Source of the DNA: Prolixibacteraceae bacterium | GTDB taxonomy: Bacteria > Bacteroidota > Bacteroidia > Bacteroidales > Prolixibacteraceae | Length of the DNA stretch: 32,089 nt | Direction: 5' to 3' | Assembly (NCBI GenBank): GCA_023251475.1 | Contig: JAHEYS010000069.1 | Location: 1-32,089 of the forward strand | Shown here: positions 8,790-17,663 of the stretch, one piece after another | Position numbering within the stretch: the first letter of the stretch is position 1 | Layout: each line of letters opens with the position of its first letter | The notes under the pieces: model-generated | Told to the model about the DNA's origin: nothing | Seen by the model: only the letters and a program-made list of their open reading frames with translations | Databases searched by the model: none | Position numbers and translations under genes: made by a program

Positions 8790-11700
8790 TTACAATCCTA
8801 CCTTAAGACCAGATGAAGCTGAACCCTTTTGCCATTCTTCTGTTGTGGACCACTTCTGTGATTCTGTCGCGCCTGACAAGATTGCGGTTTGCAATACTGG
8901 CAATGTCCCCCATTTGGTAGTCGATAGTTGAACGCACAGTCTTATTTTGGTTCCGGGTTTCATGTTATCCAGGATATTATTTTGAAGACCTGTTTTTACG
9001 ACAATTGTTTTGCTATCTACAACCTTTCCTGCATCGTCTCCACTTTCAACTGTTACAGTAATACGGCTGTTTTCGGGTACTTCGCTCCAGGTCTGCAATT
9101 TGTTGCCTGCAGATGTAAACGGTCTCCATTCTGTAACCATGGTGCCTGATTGCAGCGCATCCATTCCCTTATCGGCCAATTCTTTAATAACGATGGGTCC
9201 AAGTGTGCTTTTGGTAATCAATACTTCATCCATGAGGTACTTACCGTGTTTCATCTTTATTGAACTTCCAATCATATCCAGAGGGCCGGCATAGGTCTTT
9301 TGCGGAAGCGATTTGTCAAGTTTGCCATTGATATACAATGAGCCCATTTCCAGTTCATGATTATAGGTATAGGCAACATGGGTCCATTTATTGGTTGTGA
9401 TTTTCGCACCACCATTGATGTCACGATCCTGAAATCCTAACCGGAGGCTTTCATCCTGGATACCTGCATTCAGGATAGTACCCGTGATATCTATATCTGC
9501 TCCCATCGGGGCCTGACCACTGAATAAACCAGCCTGGCCGTTTTCAAAAGATTCAATATTCACCCAGGCAGCCAGAGTAAAAGGTTTGCGATAGAGATCC
9601 AGTCCACCGGCTTTGATAAATGTCTGCTTATCACCAGTTTTGAATCCCTTTCCATTTTTGCCTGCTACAAATGAAGGGGTACCCTGCATCGGTAAGATAG
9701 CACCTGTGATCTGGTCTTTTACTCCATTTGGGAACTGTTCATCAAATGAGAGATAAACCAAAGGATCTTTGAGTGCAAGCCCAATACCTCCCGGGACAAT
9801 CATTTGCTGTGCAGCGGCATCTCCGACTTTCACACTGAACCGGCCTGAGCGGGGGAAATCATAGGTAAGGGATACATCATGTTTCGCACCTGCTTCCAGA
9901 GACAGTGGCTGATTGACCTCTACTTTACCCTCCACACTGATTGAAACACTCCCTTTATACAGATCGCTGCCAGTATTACCTGCCATGGCTGTATAATGCA
10001 GCACACCGTCATCGGTAATACTACTTCTTACTTTCGAAAGCGTAAGTTTAGCCGGGGCCTTAGTCACATTTACGGAACGGGTTACAATTTTCGAACCAAC
10101 GATGGCAGTAATTTGCTGTATACCACTCTTATATAAAGTGACATCGAAAGTATGAGATTTGGTTTCACCCGGTTCAATTTCAAAACGCCTTGTATCAGAT
10201 AGCTTGTCGGCATACAATTTAATATTTGCAATATCGAGCAGGTTACCATTGTTCTTTATAGTAACTGTAGTCATGAAGGATTCTCCTCCTTTGACAACAG
10301 CAGGTGCTTTCAAATCATAATCAAAATCTGCCTGGTACCTGCGGGGTACTTCAAATTCACCTGAGACACCCTGGACCGGATCTTTAAATCCGATTTTTAT
10401 TTTATGTTCGGTTGAACCAGTAACAGGCTCCGGACAAACGCCTCCTACATGAACTTTGAAAATACCTGGTTCAAGTACGCGTACCATAGCCGGGTTCAGT
10501 AAGGAAAGCTGGTAAGGGGTTAATTCGAAAGCTACTGATTTCTTCTCACCCTTCTTTAAAGTAACTCTTTCAAATCCTTTGAGTTCAATCACAGGTGTAT
10601 TTACCGAAGTCAGCATATCTGTAATATACAATTGTGCTACTTCATCACCATCGCGGTCACCTGTGTTTTCAATATCAACGTTAACAGTCACATAACCAGG
10701 ATTGTCTTTTTTAGGGATAGCCTGAAGATTGGAATATTTAAAAGAAGTATAACTTAAACCACTTCCGAAACGATAGAGTGGCTTGAACGGCATGTCGTAG
10801 TAGTCATAATTACGGCCTGAAGGTTCATAATTATAATGCAGGGGTAGCTGTCCGACATGGCGGGGAAATGTGATGGGTAATCTGCCGGCAGGATTTCGGT
10901 CGCCGAAGATCAGATCTGCCGTAGCATTTCCACCCTCTTCACCGGGAAACCAGGTTTCTAAAATGGCATCAATATTTTCATCTTCCCATGCCAATGTAAA
11001 AGGTTTTCCATTGACCAGTACAAGAACGACGGGTTTTCCGGTAGCCTGGATGGCTTTAATCAGCCTTCGCTGCATGCCTGGAATTTCGAGGGTAGCACCG
11101 TCCACATTTTCCCCGGTGGTTGATTTGAGAGCATTGGGTACGTTTCGACCATAATCACCTACTACCAGGATAACGGCATCTGCCTGCCTTGCTGTTTCCA
11201 CTGCCCGGACAATATTTGTAGTATCGGGTGAGAGAACATCACAGCCTTTTGAATAGATCACCTTTGTTGAGGAGCTTACATGTGATTTGACTGCAGTCAA
11301 AACCGTAACTGATTGACCGGGTGAACTCTTTCCGGAATAGTCTCCGGTCTGGGCCTCATCGGCATTGGGTCCAATGACGGCAATGGTCTTCAGGTCTTTA
11401 CGAAGAGGAAGCAATTTATCTTTATTCTTCAGCAGTACAGATCCCTGTACGGCAACCTCCCGGGCGAGTGCGCGGTGTTCCGGGGTATCGTATTCAGGCA
11501 ATTTATCCCAAACCATCTTACCCGTTCCCGGATTTTCGAAAAGTCCCAGCATAAACTTTGTCCTTAGTACCCGGCGTACATTCGGATCCAAATCACTTTC
11601 ACGTAGCAACCCCTTCTGCACGGCAGCCATCAATGCTTTTACATAAGCTGAACCACATTCGATATCGACACCCGCTATAATTGCAATCGCACTGGCATCC

Positions 11701-12578
11701 ATCAGATCTGTAGCTGTTGACTGTTTCCGGACAAAATTCTCGATCCCGCCACAGTCAGAAATCACAATACCTTTGAACCCCCATTCTTCGCGAAGTACTT
11801 TCTGAAGAAGCTCAGTGGAACCATTATCCGGAACACCGTTCCATGTGCCGTAAGCAGCCATGACACCTCCGGCCTGCGCCTCCTTTATCGCGGCGCGAAA
11901 TGGGACCAGATGGACGTTTCGCATCACCCGGTCGGAAAGTCCAACATCCTGACTGTCTCTTCCACCCAAAGGTTCGCCGTGACCGGCAAAATGCTTTGGA
12001 ACAGCAATCATATTTTCTCCCTGAAATCCATTAATCCACGAAACGCCCATGCGGCTTACCAGGTAGGGATCTTCGCCATAGGTCTCCTCTACGCGACCCC
12101 ACCGGGCATCACGGGCAACGTCCAGAACCGGTGACCAGCTGGCCCGCAATCCGGCAGCTTTCGACTCAACACCGGTTGCTTTTCCGATCTGTTTAATCAG
12201 ACTTGTATTAAATGTAGAGGCCATTTCAATGGCATGAGGATAAATTGTGGCCCCCGAGGAATAGGATTGTCCATGCAAACCTTCGGTCTTCAGCATCGGA
12301 GGTACTTTAAGCCTTGGAATACCTTTCGATCCCCAACTGTCAACGAGTTGGATAATTTTTTCTTCCAGTGTCAGTCTGGGCAGCAAGTCGTCAAGACGTT
12401 GTTCGACAGGTAAGTTCGGATCAAGATACTTAGGAGCTGCCAGATTTGATTTTGTCTCCTTTTGCTGTCCATAAGATGACTGAAAACAAACCAAAAGGCT
12501 ACCCATTATTAAGAGGAATGTATAGATCTTAAGAAAATTTTGAGATTGTAAAGGGAATGCAAATTTTATATGCTTCAT
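8790..12578 (-). CDS. Glycoside hydrolase family 3 with C-terminal CARDB-like and LamG/concanavalin-like regions
   Basis: GH3 motifs PMLKTEGLHG, RWGRVEETYGEDPYL, VPKHFAGHGEPLGGRD, GFKGIVISDCGGIENF (nucleophile Asp), LLKNKDKLLPL, FPGEEGGNATADLIFGDRNPAGRLPITFPR, FN3-like VNVDIENTGDRDGDEVAQLYI; then DPLVYLSFDEQFPNGVKDQ...KPFTLAAWVNIESF...KWTHVAYTYNHELEMGSLYINGKLD (LamG-like). Confidence 0.92.
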   Translation of the reverse strand: MKHIKFAFPLQSQNFLKIYTFLLIMGSLLVCFQSSYGQQKETKSNLAAPKYLDPNLPVEQRLDDLLPRLTLEEKIIQLVDSWGSKGIPRLKVPPMLKTEGLHGQSYSSGATIYPHAIEMASTFNTSLIKQIGKATGVESKAAGLRASWSPVLDVARDARWGRVEETYGEDPYLVSRMGVSWINGFQGENMIAVPKHFAGHGEPLGGRDSQDVGLSDRVMRNVHLVPFRAAIKEAQAGGVMAAYGTWNGVPDNGSTELLQKVLREEWGFKGIVISDCGGIENFVRKQSTATDLMDASAIAIIAGVDIECGSAYVKALMAAVQKGLLRESDLDPNVRRVLRTKFMLGLFENPGTGKMVWDKLPEYDTPEHRALAREVAVQGSVLLKNKDKLLPLRKDLKTIAVIGPNADEAQTGDYSGKSSPGQSVTVLTAVKSHVSSSTKVIYSKGCDVLSPDTTNIVRAVETARQADAVILVVGDYGRNVPNALKSTTGENVDGATLEIPGMQRRLIKAIQATGKPVVLVLVNGKPFTLAWEDENIDAILETWFPGEEGGNATADLIFGDRNPAGRLPITFPRHVGQLPLHYNYEPSGRNYDYYDMPFKPLYRFGSGLSYTSFKYSNLQAIPKKDNPGYVTVNVDIENTGDRDGDEVAQLYITDMLTSVNTPVIELKGFERVTLKKGEKKSVAFELTPYQLSLLNPAMVRVLEPGIFKVHVGGVCPEPVTGSTEHKIKIGFKDPVQGVSGEFEVPRRYQADFDYDLKAPAVVKGGESFMTTVTIKNNGNLLDIANIKLYADKLSDTRRFEIEPGETKSHTFDVTLYKSGIQQITAIVGSKIVTRSVNVTKAPAKLTLSKVRSSITDDGVLHYTAMAGNTGSDLYKGSVSISVEGKVEVNQPLSLEAGAKHDVSLTYDFPRSGRFSVKVGDAAAQQMIVPGGIGLALKDPLVYLSFDEQFPNGVKDQITGAILPMQGTPSFVAGKNGKGFKTGDKQTFIKAGGLDLYRKPFTLAAWVNIESFENGQAGLFSGQAPMGADIDITGTILNAGIQDESLRLGFQDRDINGGAKITTNKWTHVAYTYNHELEMGSLYINGKLDKSLPQKTYAGPLDMIGSSIKMKHGKYLMDEVLITKSTLGPIVIKELADKGMDALQSGTMVTEWRPFTSAGNKLQTWSEVPENSRITVTVESGDDAGKVVDSKTIVVKTGLQNNILDNMKPGTKIRLCVQLSTTKWGTLPVLQTAILSGATESQKWSTTEEWQKGSASSGLKVGL

Positions 12579-12768
12579 TATCTGATTTTTGTATTTAAAT
12601 GATTACCCGTTTTTGTAGCAGAACAGTTTTTTGTACCACCACTTCTTCGTGTTTTTACCTTTTGTAAGATTTCATTGTTTAGCGCATCGCCAGCGGCCTC
12701 AGCAGGTACACAGTTAGCGCGGTTCTTGTCGATTTTGCAAATTTCATCCACAAAGGGTAATAAATACC

Positions 12769-14118
12769 TTATACCGACCACGGAGTACGATAGTCGCGTG
12801 TGAGCCATTTGGGATCGCCGGTGCCACCAGTGAATTCCTTCTTTGCCGGATCCCATGTGAAGTGTGCATGGTGGTAATAGCTCTGGTTCATCAGGTGGCA
12901 GCAGATCGCGCTATGTCCACCCACGATCTCGTTCGTGATGGGTTTTTTGCGGCTCCGGACACACTCCATGAAGTCGGCAATATGGTTCGTGCTTTTATAC
13001 AGCTTTATCTTCGCATTCTGCAGATAGGCCTGCTCTGCTTTTTGTACCTCGGTTTCACACCTGGTCTTACCTTCCTTCTGTTGAACATCGGTATATTCGG
13101 CGATCGTTTTACCATCCACAATCAGTACGAACTTGCCCCGGTTCACTTTCACCTCGCCTTTAGAGCCGAAGAAATGGATGCCAAAGCCCTCCTTATGTTC
13201 CACATAAATACCATTGGCATAGACCAGCTTACACCCTTTTTTTGCATTCTCATCGACGGGAGGAATGACTTCCACCGGTCCGCTTCCGTCCATTCCGAGA
13301 CCCCACTGTGCAATGTCGAGATGATGTGCACCCCAGTCACCTACCGAGCCTGAACCATATTCCTTGTAATTCCGCCAGTTAGGAAATGTATTGTGTACAC
13401 CCCGGGGACTGAGTACCGAACTATAGGGCCGCATCGGGGCGGGGCCGCACCACATATCCCAATCAAGCCCTTGCTCCATAGGTTCCTCCGGCAGATTGCA
13501 CGGAATACCCGGTCCACCAAAACTGCATTCTACATGGCTGATCTTTCCGATAACTTCGTTTTGCACCAGCTCACAGGCGATACGGAATTCCCTGCTTGAA
13601 CGCTGCATCGAACCGGCTTGCAACACACGCTTATTCTCTTCAACGGCCTTCATCACCTCGACCGCTTCGTGAATGTTGTGTGTCAGCGGTTTCTCGCAAT
13701 AGACATCTTTCCCGGCACGCAGCGCCGCCAACATCGGGATGGCATGCCAGTGATCAGGGGTGGCAATGACGACTACGTCAATGTCTTTACGGTTGATGAT
13801 TTTCCGGAAATCATCGTAAGCGTGACAATCACTGTTTTTATAGAAATCGTCCACTGTTTTCTTCGCTGCATTGCGTCGGGTGGTATCTACATCGCATACG
13901 GCGACTATTTTAGTATCCTGACGACCGATGAAATTACGCATGAGTCCGCGCATTTGGGTCCCCATCCCGATGAGGCCCAAGTTCACTTTTTCATTTTCCC
14001 CGGTGGTCTTACCAGATAAGCCGCATGATTGGAGGATATAGGGGGCAACTACCGCCGAAGTGGCCAGATTCCTGAGAAAGTTCCGACGGGAATTTTGAGT
14101 TTTTTGTGAGTTTTCCAT
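12769..14118 (-). CDS. Gfo/Idh/MocA family oxidoreductase with Tat-type signal
   Basis: N-terminal SRRNFLRNLATSAVVAPYILQSC (twin-arginine), VNLGLIGMGTQMRGLMRNF (Rossmann), VVVIATPDHWHAIPMLAALRAGKDVYCEKPL (EKP motif), GSVGDWGAHHLDIAQWGLG. Confidence 0.93.
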   Translation of the reverse strand: MENSQKTQNSRRNFLRNLATSAVVAPYILQSCGLSGKTTGENEKVNLGLIGMGTQMRGLMRNFIGRQDTKIVAVCDVDTTRRNAAKKTVDDFYKNSDCHAYDDFRKIINRKDIDVVVIATPDHWHAIPMLAALRAGKDVYCEKPLTHNIHEAVEVMKAVEENKRVLQAGSMQRSSREFRIACELVQNEVIGKISHVECSFGGPGIPCNLPEEPMEQGLDWDMWCGPAPMRPYSSVLSPRGVHNTFPNWRNYKEYGSGSVGDWGAHHLDIAQWGLGMDGSGPVEVIPPVDENAKKGCKLVYANGIYVEHKEGFGIHFFGSKGEVKVNRGKFVLIVDGKTIAEYTDVQQKEGKTRCETEVQKAEQAYLQNAKIKLYKSTNHIADFMECVRSRKKPITNEIVGGHSAICCHLMNQSYYHHAHFTWDPAKKEFTGGTGDPKWLTRDYRTPWSV

Positions 14119-14213
14119 TTTAGTTTATTTGTTTGTTTTTATGTATAGATTATTCAAAAACTACGAAAATGATTTGGTTATACTGATATTATATTATTGA
14201 TACTTTTAAGTGT

Positions 14214-17200
14214 TCAGGGCTTCTCGAGCGCAGATTCCAATTCTGCAATAAAATCCGGTTGATTATCTGAAGTGAGGTGACCTGAAAACTGCCATGAACC
14301 GGAACCTTGCAATACCTTGATTAAGATATGGTTCCATCCCTGATGCAGTTTCAGCCCTTTTGCGACAGCTTTTCCCCCTTCAATTGGCCCGATTCTGATC
14401 TTTTCCAGGATTAGCGTTCCATTGAGCCAGACCTGAAACGCATCATCGGCCGCACCTTCCAGATTGACGACGGGCAGATTTGGCTCGATCAGCAGGTCAT
14501 CCAGGGCTCTCGGACTTGAGATCCAAAAGCTCAGGTAGGCAGCAACATTGGTTCCACCTCCCTCAAGCCGTGCCCTGGAAAAGTCCATTATCCCATTTTC
14601 GTTATAAATTAACGACCATGTTTTACCGCCGAATCTTGTGTTTAATTTAATGGAATCACCTTTTTGAGGATCAATAAAGTTCTCCAGCGCGCCGTCTGCA
14701 ACAGATTTAAAAGGATAGCTTCCTGAATAAAGTGCTCTGACCAGGTCGCCCGATTTCAAAAGAGGCTTCCCCGCGTCTGAGCCGGAAGTGAGCGCAATTC
14801 CTAAATTGGAAAATACCCTGCGAACGGCATTTTCTGCTTTTGAAAGTCGCGGTGATACAGGCAAAGTACTGATGATCAAGCTACCCTTGTTTATTTTCTT
14901 TGTGATCAGCACAGCTCCCGCAGGTTTAGTTTCAAGCTCCGACCTTAACACCATTGCAGTTTTTGCAAATTCCGGCTGTTTATTCCATTTTAGCCAATCG
15001 GTATTATTTGCTGTGAGCAGGATGGTACTTTGCCTGACCATTTCTCCGCCAAGTCCATTTGATGTGAATTCAGAAGGTCTTAACTCTGAAAAATAGAGGT
15101 CCGCAGCGGTCAGACCATCAATAAGATCATCATGCCCAACAGGTAACAGAGAAGAAGAGGATCTGGAGGATACCTTAACAGGAGCAGGAAGCAGTCTGTT
15201 CAATACTGACTCACTCTCATGGGTGACACCGCAGACAAACACTGTTCCGCCACGAGCGTAAACCTGATTCATTATTTTTAGTGCAGAGACATCGGGTGGA
15301 TGGACTCCATCAATAAAAAGGAGGGCAGGTATCGCTTCGGTATTCAATTTTTGTAACGGAACACCAACACGAAATAATTCGGTAACCAACCGGCTATCTT
15401 TACCTGCCAGAACTTTAACAGAGCGGACTGTTGTTTCAGGTATGCGGGGTGATCTGACCTGAGGTTTTTGAACTTCCCATTTTGCCGCAGGCAGTAAGAA
15501 TTCTGAAGAGGCATCTTTAATGGCATCAAACAATGGCCAGGTGATGTACAATGGCAGGGAAGGATCATATCCCGGATTTAAAGTGGTGCAATACGGACCT
15601 AACCGCTCTGGCTGCACACCCGGTTTACCCTCCTTAAATTCTGTGAAAAATACCCCGTCACTCAGAGTGGGTGCTTTTGATATATCCTTTAAACCAATAG
15701 GTAAAGGCCTCAGTCCGTACCAAACCATATTAAAAACACTACGGTATATGGCATGATGGTCACGCTGAGCGACCAATGACTGGTAAGAGGATGAAGCGAC
15801 TCCTTCCATCCGGCCCAGGAATGACTCATATGCCCGGTTGCCATTGTATTCAGCTAACTGTTCGGGGGTGCCATAATAGGCATTTCCGGCTTCACCCACA
15901 CCCCATGGTTTTCCATTCTTTTCGGCCCGTTCCATCGCTGAAATCCCCCCATAATGGACCATGTACGTGGGTAATTTCCCCTCGCCATCGTCTTCACCAT
16001 CGGCAGAGATCCACGGTCGTGTGGGATCCAGTTTGCGGCAAATGTCTGCCCAGATACCATAATGTGAGACCAGATTTTCTTTCATACCTGGTGGATTATG
16101 CATCACACCGCGTACGATTGGCATTACTTCATTTGAAACACTCCACCCAATCACCGACGGGTGATTTCTGTCCCTGAGGATTAGTTCAGACAGATGTTCT
16201 CCGGAATCTTTCCAGTAAGCGGGATCATCCAGCTTTGGTCCGCCATCGCTGGCCCAGACAGCCGTCTCATCCAAAACCAATATTCCCATTTCATCGGCCA
16301 TATCCAGGTAAAAGGAGGGATAGGGTTGGGCATGCAACCGCACAGTATTTAAGTTAGCATCACGCATGGCTTTAAACCATGCCCATGCATACCGACGGGT
16401 CATCTGGGGAATACCCATAAAATGCCAGGAGTCACCTTTCAAAATAAAAGGTTTTCCATTCAATATAAACTCGTTCCCCTTTATTGCGGTCTGCCGCCAT
16501 CCAAAACGGGTATATTTTCTGTCAACTGTTTTCCCTGACAGGTTGGTATTGACGATCAAACCATAAAGATTTGGATTGGTGGGGGACCATTTTTCAAGTT
16601 GATTAATTACCGTGGCAGAAAGTAATGCGACCACTTTTTCGTGAGCAGGGATCTGAACGGTCATGGCGGGCATCCTTAGCAGGATATTCGTCTCAAGCGA
16701 AGAGCCAGGCAATGCGGCATCGGCAGCATTAACAGGAGCGCCCGGTATCCATTTATAGGCATTCCCATCCAACTGAACTTCAACCGGCCGGTCTGAATTA
16801 TTGCTGATTGTCACCTCAGCATCAAGCCTGCCAGCTTCAGGTAATGGTTTTATATATACATCCGTAATATTCACCGGTGAAACTGCCACAAGGAACACAT
16901 CCTGCCAGATGCCCACAATATGCTGACCCCAGAAAGAACCAGCCTGGTAGGCCCGCCTGCCAAAATCGCCCCTTCTATCTAACAGGGAAGCCTTACGGAT
17001 ACCAATCAGCAGCGTATTTTCAGCGCCAAACTGAACATTATTGGTAATATCGATATCAAAGGGAAGGAAGATACCAAAATGTTTACCGCCTTCTTTTCCA
17101 TTAATCAGGATCTCTGCGTCGCCGGCAATAGCATCAAAATGGAGCAGAATCCGTTTACTCTTCCAGGTGGCCGGGATGTTCACTTTTTTCCGCAACCACC

Positions 17201-17582
17201 CCATCCTGATCGATTCCCAACTCTTCGGATACCCGGGAAACGTACAAAAATCACCACCTTCTCCATTTTTATTGGCAAAACTGTTCACATTCCATGGTGA
17301 GGGAATACGGAGTGGTGTTTTTTCCCACCCCTCTTTTCTTACACGGGGGAGCGCTGGTGTGATATCAATCCCTTCCTTAAAATTTTCAGGTAAGGCAATG
17401 GGTTGAAATTCCCAGCTTCCATTCAGGCAGATATCCTGACGTAAGGGCTTCTCGATGGGTTTTACAAGGTATTCTGATGGCGCAAAGCTCTCTGTGAAAA
17501 TTACTTTTTTGTGTTGTGCCAAACTGCACAATGGCAGACCTAATGTAACGAATATAACCAGTTGAATCGTATATAATCTCAT
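14214..17582 (-). CDS. Glycoside hydrolase family 2-type enzyme (beta-galactosidase-like fold) with C-terminal beta-sandwich
   Basis: Signal peptide; LNGSWEFQP; LHFDAIAGDAEILINGKEGGKHFGIFLPFDIDIT; NHPSVIGWSVSNEV (acid/base) and WGVGEAGNAYYG (candidate nucleophile); C-terminal DAFQVWLNGTLILEK...GWNHILIKVLQGSGSWQFS resembles a beta-sandwich binding module. Confidence 0.85.
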   Translation of the reverse strand: MRLYTIQLVIFVTLGLPLCSLAQHKKVIFTESFAPSEYLVKPIEKPLRQDICLNGSWEFQPIALPENFKEGIDITPALPRVRKEGWEKTPLRIPSPWNVNSFANKNGEGGDFCTFPGYPKSWESIRMGWLRKKVNIPATWKSKRILLHFDAIAGDAEILINGKEGGKHFGIFLPFDIDITNNVQFGAENTLLIGIRKASLLDRRGDFGRRAYQAGSFWGQHIVGIWQDVFLVAVSPVNITDVYIKPLPEAGRLDAEVTISNNSDRPVEVQLDGNAYKWIPGAPVNAADAALPGSSLETNILLRMPAMTVQIPAHEKVVALLSATVINQLEKWSPTNPNLYGLIVNTNLSGKTVDRKYTRFGWRQTAIKGNEFILNGKPFILKGDSWHFMGIPQMTRRYAWAWFKAMRDANLNTVRLHAQPYPSFYLDMADEMGILVLDETAVWASDGGPKLDDPAYWKDSGEHLSELILRDRNHPSVIGWSVSNEVMPIVRGVMHNPPGMKENLVSHYGIWADICRKLDPTRPWISADGEDDGEGKLPTYMVHYGGISAMERAEKNGKPWGVGEAGNAYYGTPEQLAEYNGNRAYESFLGRMEGVASSSYQSLVAQRDHHAIYRSVFNMVWYGLRPLPIGLKDISKAPTLSDGVFFTEFKEGKPGVQPERLGPYCTTLNPGYDPSLPLYITWPLFDAIKDASSEFLLPAAKWEVQKPQVRSPRIPETTVRSVKVLAGKDSRLVTELFRVGVPLQKLNTEAIPALLFIDGVHPPDVSALKIMNQVYARGGTVFVCGVTHESESVLNRLLPAPVKVSSRSSSSLLPVGHDDLIDGLTAADLYFSELRPSEFTSNGLGGEMVRQSTILLTANNTDWLKWNKQPEFAKTAMVLRSELETKPAGAVLITKKINKGSLIISTLPVSPRLSKAENAVRRVFSNLGIALTSGSDAGKPLLKSGDLVRALYSGSYPFKSVADGALENFIDPQKGDSIKLNTRFGGKTWSLIYNENGIMDFSRARLEGGGTNVAAYLSFWISSPRALDDLLIEPNLPVVNLEGAADDAFQVWLNGTLILEKIRIGPIEGGKAVAKGLKLHQGWNHILIKVLQGSGSWQFSGHLTSDNQPDFIAELESALEKP

Positions 17583-17663
17583 TTAATACCGTGTTTTGGT
17601 ACCATCATATTTCTCTGACTCTGAGGAATAATACAGTTTTATACCAATGTTTGCAATATATCG

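Noticed and set aside
12578-12856. 92-aa minus-strand ORF overlapping the end of the oxidoreductase
   Set aside because: Its first part is an out-of-frame overlap of the oxidoreductase C-terminus; only the gap portion is mentioned as a weak possible remnant.
12862-13353. 163-aa plus-strand ORF opposite the oxidoreductase
   Set aside because: Fully antisense to a strong Gfo/Idh/MocA frame.
14119-14213. Search for a Bacteroidetes-type promoter (TAnnTTTG -7 / TTTG -33) between GH2 and oxidoreductase genes
   Set aside because: Only near-matches in AT-rich sequence; not distinguishable from chance.
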